From contig OU612072.1 in the NCBI GenBank assembly GCA_914767715.1, forward strand, positions 10,168,001 to 10,232,000: a DNA stretch of 64,000 nt, given 5' to 3'. The notes beneath the pieces were generated by a model. The model saw only the letters and a program-made list of their open reading frames with translations, did not search any database and had not been told where the DNA came from. This DNA comes from Membranipora membranacea. Its lineage: Eukaryota; Bryozoa; Gymnolaemata; Cheilostomatida; Membraniporidae. The translations under genes were made by a program, and so were the position numbers. Of the stretch, positions 1-9,349 are shown one piece after another (the stretch's first letter is position 1; each line of letters starts with the position of its first letter).

Positions 1-806
1 ATTGTCTAGGATCGTCCCAGATCATCCCAATGTTGTATTCAAATAGTACCCAGATGTAACATGTGTCTGGGTCAGTATCTCGAAAGTTCATAAGCGTCAA
101 ACGTTCCCGTTGTAGACACAGACACATTTCTATTGCTGGGAATATGTCATTTCCATGTTCACATTGAATTGGATGAGAAGGCTATCTGGGATGGCTGTCT
201 GGGACAATGTGGACCAGGCTTTAGTTTATATTTACCTTCATGTAGAATAGAACGAATTTGCGTACAATAGTTAGCACAAGTTCTTCTCATCTTCACTCTT
301 CTGATCGTCTTTTGTCTGGCATGATTTATCGCGAGAGGTGATCCTTTTAATTTGTTCCATAGTGTCATTTCGTAATTACAAATTAGCTCGTAGAATTTGT
401 TGCTAACACATAAATGTGGCTGAACTCGATTCAACCAAACTTCAGCCTTGAGGTTAGCTTGGGAGCTATAGTTTAGCTTTAACCCCAAAACTCTTGTCCT
501 CTGTCTGACTGCATAACACAGCTTTTACTGGGATAACTCCAAACAAATGATTCAAAGTGCATTGACTACTTAGTAAACTAGGTTAGCTGACCTTACTACG
601 CTATGTTGACTACCATTTACTTGCAGACCTCAGCGATTAATGTTTATTCATTTACACTGCAGATTTTCTGTGAGATTATTTAGTCAGATTTTTGTTTTCT
701 TTAGGAGCGACGAATCCCAAGTTTTGTTTGCTCTCAATGATAGCTTATGTTGAAGCCACAATCTGAGCAAATAATATGACAAATTAATTGATCAGATCTA
801 CATATA
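1..806. other. No gene recognised
   Basis: The reading frames here are short, and the longest minus-strand one (159-488) opens at TTG with no ATG and no recognisable domain. No repeat or RNA gene was identified. It may hold the promoter of the small gene that starts at 807. Confidence 0.5.
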
Positions 807-1121
807 ATGGGAATTGGAGCCCAGGTTTCAGTGGCCATTTGGTTCATTTGGACTTTTCAATTCGTAAAGAAAAAGGTAAATTGATAATATAAACCAGATA
901 TGAAAAAGAGAGGTGAATTGTAAAATCTGTCTACATCAAGGGGTGCTGGCAGAGGATCGCTTTGATCTTCCGATAGAGGCAATTTCCGCTGACTGATCCT
1001 CTCTCTTTGTTTTCAGGCACAACCGAAGAGGAAGGGCGGCAAAAATAGAAAAGGACAGAACTTCAAGAAACTTAACGACCATATGGGCGACATTATGCAA
1101 GACTATACCGAAAAGAAATGA
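807..1121 (+). CDS. Small single-pass membrane protein, 57 residues, two exons
   Basis: I do not recognise the family. Exon 1 is 807-875 (23 codons) and ends at a GTAAAT donor. Exon 2 is 1017-1121, follows a pyrimidine-rich tract ending TTTTCAG, joins in phase 0 and ends at TGA. An in-frame TGA at 789-791 lies just upstream of the ATG, which supports the start. Residues 6-20 form a short hydrophobic helix (VSVAIWFIWTFQFV). A strongly basic stretch follows (KKK, then a PKRKGGKNRKG segment) and the tail is acidic/basic, ending YTEKK. This fits a tail facing the cytosol, as in many small ER or inner-membrane proteins. The splice pattern, upstream stop and hydrophobic-to-basic design together argue for a real gene, but the short length leaves room for chance. 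Confidence 0.6.
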
Positions 1122-2295
1122 GATTTTTTGAGCAAATGCTATGAAAATCAAATGAAGAAGAAATTCTTTGGAAACAGAGGAGGAGACCTTTTTCTGTAAA
1201 GGATTATATGACAAGAAAAACTGATAGACAACAGTGTTTTTTATGATTCAGACCATAGATAAGTCTTAATGTCGATCAAACACAAACAATGATATTCCTC
1301 ATTATGATCCTCGACATTTAATAAGCTTTTTTTATTGATATTAATTTCTTTACTCGCCTTGTCATCTCCTCGGCTGGTAAAGTGGAGAAATCTGCGAGGA
1401 AAGCTTCAATGTTAAATTATCGCAGGTGGTGATGCTCAGTCGCTGATTAGCATATAATCCAGTAATAGCCATGGATAAGTTGGTTATCCTAAACTTGGGT
1501 TATTGGTAAGATATCAATTCAACTGCCTATCACCTAAAGCTGTGTAAATGTTTATATTTTTTTTGCTGCTGCTGCTGCAGCATGTGACTATATCACAGAG
1601 GCTTGTTAGCAATGAATATGTATCAACTTAATATTTCTCATAAACCGTTGGATTACTGTAACTCAGTTATAGGAGCATGTGATTTCATACAGTGTTGGTA
1701 GATAAAGTTTAATCAAGTCTTTTCTTCCGTGACTAGAGAATGAGGGGCAAATTGGACCAAACTTAGTCTAAGTGCTCAGACTCCAAGGCGCAGGGAATTA
1801 CTCGCGCCAGCTATCAAGAGGAGTTTGATAGCTGGTGCAAGTAACTCCCTGCGCCTTGGACTCTGAGCACCTAGACTAGACCAAACTACTCTTGAGATGT
1901 GGTTTTATGACAAGGGCAATGTTATCTATGTCCAACTAAGATCCAAAGGTGTTATTGTGACAGATTTATACAGTAAGATATGCCGTTATAAATAATGGAA
2001 ATTCTACTGTCTGCTAGCCTTGTCATCAAGCTACTTTTTTTTGTAGCCGCCTAATTGTCCGCACATCTTCTCAAACTTAGTTGATCATTATCAGACGCAC
2101 ATATGACATGAAACTGTTTATCAATGTGGGGTAGCGGAGACATCACATGATTAATTTCATGATAGGGTTTTTCCCTTACACAAAAATCTCAATAATTTAC
2201 TGTTGCTTCAATTGATTGATAGCTCAGGTTGTGTTACTAGCTTCCAGATAAGAACTCTGCTATATACTGCGTTGTGAAGGAGTAGAGAGCTTAAG
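1122..2295. other. Intergenic stretch containing a palindromic MITE
   Basis: Apart from the foldback element at 1755-1887 and a short GCT microsatellite near 1564-1580, no gene was seen. The 100 bases before 2296 should contain the caspase-like promoter; TATATA occurs near 2262 but is not a firm TATA box. Confidence 0.5.
1755..1887. mobile_element. Palindromic MITE with 9-bp target duplications
   Basis: The body 1764-1878 is a near-perfect inverted repeat: 54-base arms (1764-1817 and 1825-1878) with only a few mismatches around a 7-base spacer. The same nonamer, GACCAAACT, flanks both sides (1755-1763 and 1879-1887). A 9-bp duplication is typical of Mutator-like (MULE) insertion, so this reads as a small foldback MITE mobilised by such a transposase. 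No coding capacity. Confidence 0.75.
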
Positions 2296-4759
2296 ATGGC
2301 CTCCGTAAGAAGAAGAAGAGGCAACCATAGTATAGAGTATCCTATTGTAGTTGAGTGGATTGAACTAGAAGAAGAAAGCACTACTGATGATGATTATGGT
2401 GATGACTCTGATTCTGATAGTGATTACTCTTCTGTCTCTTATGACAGCGATGACAGTTCAGACACTGATGGCACTTCAGGTAACAATAATGTCCAGATCC
2501 AGGACAGAAGAGATTATCAGGATACAGCTCGACTGCGATGTTCTGATTATGAAGATCTGAGATCATTCCTTTTGACAGAACTTGGTTTGGAAGAAACAGA
2601 AGCTGCAGCAACGTTAGCTAAATTAGAAAGGATGTTCTCTGAACAAGAACAAGAGGAGATGTCAGCATTCTTTTTCGCCGCCCAGGAAGCTGACTTGGAG
2701 TCAATGACGACAATCCTGTCATGTGTGAAACTTGAGCATCGGATTAAGCTAATAGCTGAGTTTTTCAATTCTCTGAGAAGCTTTTGTGTTCACATGGATG
2801 AAGTTGAGGCCATACAAGTCATTCTCGGGTCGTTCAGCTTTGATGACAGGATGAAGATAGTGCGCGGAGCTCATGTGCTTCATATAACCACTCATTGGCT
2901 TTCTCTGGATTGTCTACGGACTGTTTTGCAGTTATTTGTTGAGCCAGGAGGTCGACCGCATTATTCGTTGTTCCACGCTCTACAGACTGAGGATAGCGAT
3001 GGGCTTTCACCCATACACTGGGCCCTAATACGAGGTAGCAAAAGATTCTTTCATGAGATCAAACGTGTGCTTGACGGCGGTAACCGTTGGCTTCTCTTGC
3101 TTCTTGTGGATATACCAGATTGCTGGTATGTACAGCCTGTAAGTGACAGAGACCTTTACAAAGCCGGAGTCAGGCTAACCAAATACAAAGCAAAGGCGCT
3201 GATTGAGAGAGCTATTGAGGTTGATAATACTTCAAATGATCGTTTCCCCATTCGACCATCTATTTGTGGTGTTATCGAAGACAATTTTGGTGAGTACATC
3301 AATATTTGGCTTTTGCATCTGAGAAGTTTTACTAATCATAGTCTCCTTTGTGCATTAATAATTGGATTCATTTGATCTCCCTGCCGAAGGGCTCGCCCTC
3401 CTGCCACTGAAAAGCTGCTGATCAGTGGGACAAGCAATTTCGAAAGCAGGCCAATCTATATCAAAGTTGGGTCTTATTGATAATAAACTTAATTTTTTCG
3501 ATACAATTGATTATGAAAAACATCTCCGCCATCTAATAATTTTCATGTCATGCTTGTCATGCCCACAGAATTTAGATGAGAAAACTGTTTGCGACATTCT
3601 TCATTATTGCTTGGATGTTAACCGATCTTTCTCATACCAACTTTACAGCTACTATGGAACATGTGAAACAGCTGATAGAGGAATGTCCTGTATCTGTTGA
3701 GCAGATTAAGAAGTTATCCCCTTTTAGTACCCAGTACATCATTCCACACACCACTCGGGGCGGAAGCAAGCCATACGGCCTTATCCTCTACAACACCCAC
3801 AGACGACATGGAGCAGTGGCTGAGGCTGATGACATGGTAGATGCTCTAGAAGATATAGGATGTCATGTCGAAAAGAGAGAGTGGGTCGCTACTACGGAAG
3901 TGAGAGGAATGATCGACCGTTTTGTAACTCGACTAGTTGCAAGAGACAACTGCTGCCTGCTGTTTGTCTGCATCACTTCACATGGGTACAGAGGGATGCT
4001 GAGGGGAGAAGATGGTACAGAGATACCGATCAATACGATTATTAAACAGCTCAAAGACTCTCTTCCTGCATATTTGCCGCTGGTTTGTTAAGTTACACCT
4101 CAGTTATCTCTAAGATTAATGGACGCAAACTTTATTTGGTAAGCTCAAGATTCGCAGGTGGCATTCAAACATTATTTTAGATAACTGTACGTTTATCTAC
4201 AGGAAAACCGATGAAAGCTTTAAGGTTGCAAGAAAATGTCAGCTAACCAATTGACAGAAAGGATGAAACATTCCTGTCTTCCATTGGAACTATGCAAATT
4301 TTAATTATTGTCTGATTTCAGGTTTTGTTGGTTCAAGCTTGTCAGCAATTGGTAACAGAAGGAATTGGTTCAAGTCAACTTCAGGAATCAGATCCAGCTA
4401 TACCAAGTGGAGTACCATCGGCTGACATACAACACAACAAACACATAGTGCTGACACGGCCCCACACTGTCCTTCTGACGGCCACAGTGACAGGTGGTGA
4501 GGCTGTTAGGGGAGCTTTTACCGGAGCCGTAGCAAACCAGATAAGAAACTCTGATGGAGAAAAAGAAGTAGGTAAGATGTTCAGTCTAGCTGCATATGAG
4601 ATGAAAAGAAGGGAAGCTATGAGTATAGAGCAGCAACCAGAACTGAGAAGTACAACAGACAAAACCCTGGTTCTTCCCCCGGTATATTCATTCAGGAATT
4701 TCAGGAGAATGGAAGCATTGCAAGCTCGTAGAAGTGCTGATAATGATGGTTATTACTAG
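2296..4759 (+). CDS. Caspase-like (C14) cysteine protease with acidic and helical N-terminal region, about 621 residues
   Basis: Three exons fit splice consensus and phase: 2296-3289 (donor GTGAGT), 3649-4082 (acceptor CTTTACAG) and 4322-4759 (acceptor ATTTCAG, stop TAG). The second donor (GTTTGT) is weak. Residues about 30-60 are an Asp/Ser run. Residues 75-320 are helical, with ankyrin-like phrases such as DGLSPIHWALIRGS, but no confident domain. The p20-like part begins near GGSKPYGLILYN, has the catalytic-type His in CITSHGYRG, and the Cys in LLVQACQQ. In caspases the pentapeptide is QACRG or close to it, so the Cys is kept while the next two residues are Gln-Gln. The p10-like part (VLLTATVTGGEAVRGAFTGA) lacks the usual serine-tryptophan stretch and resembles divergent invertebrate caspase-like proteins. 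A role in cell death or immune signalling is inferred. A 91-codon frame at 3425-3700 lies inside intron 1. Confidence 0.85.
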
Positions 4760-5512
4760 AGCTTAGGCCCTGTGATAGCGTTTACATGACCTCTGGTCAG
4801 ACTGAATTCAGGTAGAGAAAGCAAGATTTGCAAACATAGTGAAGCTCTCCATAGTTTGCAAACAAAATATCCGGTGTTGCTGCCACTTTTAACTTTGCCC
4901 GTCGGTTACCGCTCTTGGTTGCCAAAAGACTGAATAATTCTTATTATAAGCGATCGTATGTTTAATCAGGGGGTCTCCCTATAATGTTTTTCACATGGCT
5001 TTGCTCACAGGCTGTCATTTGCGTTTATCTAGTCGGGACCTTGTCACATTTTATGATGATAAACTCATTCCTAGTATTTCTGCTCCAGTTGTTGGCAGAT
5101 GTAGTATATTTACTTATATACCTGTGTCGTAATTCTTATAGAAACACTCTCAATCAACAGAATGACACAGCGTAATTGAATAACGTTTTCACTATTATGA
5201 TTTTTTTATCTAACAACGAGTAGTGATACTGATAGAATAACTGAATTTTTTTAGTATATATCAGCCAATGTATGCTAATGGCAAAATTGATTGTGGTTAT
5301 TTGCAGAAAATACAGAATTGATAAAGTATGCTATTACGTTGGATGGGTGCGAGCGGATTTTCACATCCAACTTGGATAATCTGCATGCCCTCTGGCCTTT
5401 CTGTTCGTTGGTATAAATACCTCATAACATAGATAAGATTTGGGGAGACTTCTACTTCAAAGATAAAAAACTCTTCATAGCAGCTTATGTATCCTGTCTT
5501 GACACGCCCCAA

Positions 5513-5532
5513 CCCCCCCCCCCCCCCCCCCC
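5513..5532. repeat. Poly-C tract, 20 bases
   Basis: Twenty uninterrupted C on the plus strand. Similar tracts occur at 25551-25565 and 46491-46510. Length may be unreliable in the assembly. Confidence 0.9.
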
Positions 5533-6027
5533 AACAACAAAGCTTATCAAAATAGGCTAGAACTGCTTGAACTTCTCCAAATAGTTACCTTGATAATTAT
5601 AAAAGCACGAGTTGTCTTCCTTCTATCCGAGACAAGACAACTCCCAAGTGGTGCATTTTTTGTAATAATTATGGCTTTTCTTCATTTCACTGTTGGATTT
5701 TCTAAGGGTTTGAGCAAATGCAAGACCTGTGCATTGAACCTGCAATGTATGCCAGAGTTGTAACATGGCATTAGTTCAAGAGTGTAACTTTTCTTCAATC
5801 ATAAATTTACTACACTCTATTGATCCCATGAATGTAAATGAGCACATTACTTCAGGCGATGATCAATTGCCCAAAGCTATTGACTGGAAAACTGGCCTTA
5901 GCTGAGCCATTGTGATTTGATCAGGAAAATCAATAGCGCATAATAAAGCATATAGTTTTTGAATCAACTTTTTATGTTTGAATGAAAATCCATTGAATGG
6001 CAAACAAAAAGGTTTTCTACTGTGTAC

Positions 6028-6062
6028 TAGTTTACTATGTTGTCAAGCAACATAGTAAACTA
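6028..6062. repeat. Perfect 15-bp inverted repeat
   Basis: TAGTTTACTATGTTG at 6028-6042 pairs exactly with 6048-6062 across the 5-base loop TCAAG. It lies about 90 bases before the first coding exon of the TIR-TPR gene, so it could be a regulatory hairpin or a small foldback remnant. Confidence 0.8.
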
Positions 6063-6153
6063 AATGGTAGTGTATCTGAATTAGTAAACTTAGAAATGTA
6101 CCTCTCTCTCTCTTGGCTAGTTAGAAAGTTCTTGTGCTCAGACACACGTTAGT

Positions 6154-8757
6154 ATGGGCTGTGGACCAAGTACAGGCGCAATGGGGGCTAAGGTTGGCTT
6201 GTGTAGCCGATCGCCAGGTAAATAGGAGTTTATTTAAATTAAACCAAGAAAAAATCAGGTTTCTGGTATCATTCTACAGTTCTCGATCTAATTCAGCACA
6301 CAATCACATTCAATTTAGGGGAATATAATAACTTTTCAAAACCTCATCTCAATTTTTTGAATGAAAATCAGTACAAATTGGGCCATAGGCTGTTCATGAA
6401 CCAGACCAGTGTGCTAGACTAGACTGAGCACCCAGAATGATATAAAAAGCCAAGTATCACTCAATGGTTGTATCAGTGTATTTAATTTATCATAGAATAT
6501 ACAGAAAACTTTTTATCGGATTTGGCTCCAACTAATTGTGCTGCTGTAATTTATTTCAATGCAGTTCATGAAAAAGTATAACAATCTTCTGTTTGTGGTT
6601 GAGAGGAATTCTTTCAAGCCGAGCTCAATGTGTGAACATGGGTTGTGCTATTCCAATCACACAAATATCTTCAGTGACGGCTTTCATATTTACTACCCTT
6701 ATCCTAGTCCAGGTAATAAAGCTAGATAAATAACTTAACAAAGCTAAATGATATGTCGCTATCAATCAATTAACATTCTATAGGGTGATTGCAGTGGTGG
6801 TTGTCAGTTTTTTTGTGATATGAAATAGCAGGTGCTGCTCTTGTTGGGAAATTTCTCATATGAATATAACGCTTGATTTTCAGGTCGGGAGCCACAGCTA
6901 GGAATGCATATCACTGCCATAAGAAAGTTCATAGCAGATCATCTGAGGGCGAAAACGGATCATCTTACAACATCTCAACTAAATTCTGCATTTGTTAAAC
7001 CTGAAACACTAGGTACGAACGAACCATACATTCAGCTATACAAAGATGTCAAGGACCCCTCTACAGGAGCCCCCTTCATATCTACGGCTACAGTCTTTGT
7101 GTCACACGCTTGGCGATACTCATTCTATGATGTTGTTGTTGAAGTTATGGAACAGTACGCTGGTAAAAATCCGAACACATACTTTTGGTTCGATCTTTTC
7201 ACTAATAATCAGAATGAGGTTATGAACAAAGACTTTGACTGGTTTTGTTCTACGTTCCGTAACGGTGTTAAAGACATTGGACAAGTATTACTGGTTCTCT
7301 CACCCTGGGATGATCCGCTACCTATACAGAGAGCTTGGTGCATCTTCGAGATCCACAATGCATTAGATGAGGCTGAAGTTGAGCTAGCTATTGATCTTCC
7401 AAACAACGAGGTCGACAAACTGAGGGAGGGTGTCTTAGACCACCCTGATAGTGTTACTCAGATATTGGCTGATGTTAGGGCAGAAAGAGCCCAGGCTAAG
7501 ACTGACTCTGACAGAGATCTCATATGTGATGTCATCAGACAATCTGATGGCGGATTCGACCAAGTGAATCAGAAAGTAAAGAAAGGGTTGAGAAGTTGGT
7601 ACATTGACCAGCTCAAAAGTCTCATTGAGAGAGAACCTGACAATACCAGACTGATGAATAATTGCTCAAAAGTAATGCATAAGTTTGGATTCATCGATGA
7701 AGCTCTCCTCCATTGTCACAATGCACTGCGCATAGAGCAGGACTCACACGGTGAGAACAATCTGTCTGTGTCTGCTGGGTACAATAACATTGCGCTGATA
7801 TATGACAGCAAAGGGGACTATAACAGAGCGTTTGAATACTATCACAAAGCATTCACCATTGACGTGGGCTTGTTAGGTGAGAATCATCCCTCCATGGCTT
7901 CTTCCTACAATAACATGGCTATCCTGCTCAGCAACAAAGGCCTATATGACAAGGCCCAAGAATATTACACTAATTCACTAAACATCAAACTGAAAACATT
8001 GGGTGAGGATCATGCTGACGTAGCCGACGCCTATAACAACATGGGGAATCTTCACTACGAGATAGGCCATTATGACACTGCTCTTCAGTATTACACAAAA
8101 TCACTCACCATCCGACTGAAAGTGCTAGGTGAAAATCACCCCAACGTGGCCACCTCTTACAACAACATCGGTAATGCGCACCGAGCTAAAGGGGAATACG
8201 AGAAGGCTGCCGAAAGTCATCACAAATCAATCACCATCTACCTCGGTACAATAGGTGAGAATCATCCTAGTGTGGCTACCTGTTACAACAACTTGGGTAA
8301 TGCATACAGCGGTAATGGTGACAACGACAAAGCTGGCGAGTATTATCACAAATCACTGGCCATCAGGCGGCGCATATTAGGTGAGGGTCATCCTGATGTG
8401 GCCTCCTCCTATGACAACATGGCTAATTTGTGCTACGTTGACTTTGAGTATGACGATGCTCTGCGGTTTTTCAATAAATCACTCGCAATCAGACTGGACA
8501 CTTTCGGTGAGAATCATCCTGCGGTGGCTACGTCCTACAATAACATGGCCAACGTGTACAACAGCCAAGGTGAATATGATAGAGCTCTGGAATATCACCA
8601 TAAGTCCCTAGCCATCCGACTGAACACACTGGGTGAGAATCATCCTTCAGTAGCTGACTCTTATAACAACATGGCGGTTGTTTATGAGAACAAAGGTGAA
8701 TACCATAAAGCAAGCGAATGTGACAAGAAAATAGCTGAGGTTCGTTCATCTATATGA
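6154..8757 (+). CDS. TIR-like domain plus nine kinesin-light-chain-type TPRs, N-myristoylation-type start, about 645 residues
   Basis: Exon 1 is 6154-6217 and encodes MGCGPST and 14 more residues, then a GTAAAT donor in phase 1. Exon 2 is 6884-8757 (acceptor TTTTCAG). Gly2, Cys3 and Ser6 fit N-myristoylation plus palmitoylation, so membrane anchoring is likely. Residues about 70-180 form a TIR-like alpha/beta domain: FVSHAWRYSFYDVV, YFWFDLF, VLLVLSPWDDPLPIQRAWC, then IFEIHNAL. The W-C-x-x-x-E pattern recalls the region of the catalytic Glu in NAD-cleaving TIR domains, but activity is inference. About nine 42-residue TPRs follow, the first degenerate and the last cut short, with the repeated core GENHPSVA..YNNMA. 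Such TIR-TPR proteins are often annotated as kinesin light chains but lack its coiled coil. A second candidate first exon (6628-6712) also ends in phase 1 and would give a different N-terminus. Confidence 0.88.
6628..6712 (+). other. Alternative first coding exon of the TIR-TPR gene
   Basis: ATG at 6628 opens 28 codons plus one base, ending at a GTAATA donor. It joins exon 2 at 6884 in the same phase as the 6154 exon. The peptide starts MCEHGLCYSNHTN and ends PYPSPG. It lacks the MGC anchor motif, so the two starts would give membrane-anchored and soluble forms. No acceptor that keeps phase was found in front of it, which favours an alternative first exon over an internal one. It could also be chance. 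Confidence 0.4.
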
Positions 8758-9345
8758 GCTGTGATTTCATCAGTTTTCCTGTTAAACTGAAACAAACTCT
8801 TCTGAGCTTGAACATGAACATGCTCAATTACTCCTTATATGGAGTTGCTCTGATTTTCAAGTTTATTTTCATTGTTATGCTGAGAAATGATTATTATGGC
8901 GTTTTGAACAACAGACATCAAATTTAAAAAAATGTTATCCAATGTTGAGGTATTGCTTCGCAGCCCGCAGCCCGTAGCTTCGTAGCCCTGGTTCCGGTCT
9001 CGATTCAAGGGGAATATATCAAGACAAAAAAGCCCGACATAGCCTAGCCAGTGAATGTGTTGTTTTCAAGATAAATGGGTTTAGAAACATTAAACACTAT
9101 GAGTTTATATATGTTTAAATTTAGCTTATGTTTTGGATTCACAGATTTTTGAGTTTTTGTGATAAACATATTTTATGGACTTTTTATGAGCCATGCTCAA
9201 ATTACTAACGCCAGAGCCTCCAAACCATGGTGATTTTGATAAAATTAACTTGTATCATTTATAAAGTGAAGTATTTGGTACAAAAATGTCCAGATGACCT
9301 TTGCACTGCCATTAATCTTCACACAGCAAGCAAAGCAGCCAAAAG
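8758..9345. other. Intergenic, 3' flank of the TIR-TPR gene
   Basis: No gene, RNA or clear repeat was recognised. It runs from the TIR-TPR stop codon to the start of the tandem array. Confidence 0.5.
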
Positions 9346-9349
9346 TTTG

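Larger units (their letters stand above)
4760..6153. other. Intergenic stretch, no gene recognised
   Basis: A 63-codon hydrophobic frame at 4984-5175 has no splice context or homology I can see and is probably chance. The stretch holds a C homopolymer (5513-5532) and a perfect small palindrome (6028-6062). The caspase 3' UTR and the TIR-TPR promoter must lie here. Confidence 0.5.

Noticed and set aside
159-488. 109-codon minus-strand frame
   Set aside because: No ATG at its start, no domain, no splice partner.
936-1214. 92-codon minus-strand frame
   Set aside because: It is the antisense shadow of the second exon of the 57-residue membrane protein.
3425-3700. 91-codon frame resembling a separate small protein
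   Set aside because: It lies wholly inside caspase intron 1 as defined by a strong GTGAGT donor and a phase-matched CTTTACAG acceptor, and it begins at GTG.
4984-5175. 63-residue hydrophobic frame with possible two helices
   Set aside because: AT-rich DNA gives such frames by chance; no splice context, no family and no conserved copy.
6408-6433. Imperfect palindrome related to the 1755 MITE (CTAGACTAGACTGAGCACC)
   Set aside because: Only about 20 bases are similar and there is no second arm or target duplication.
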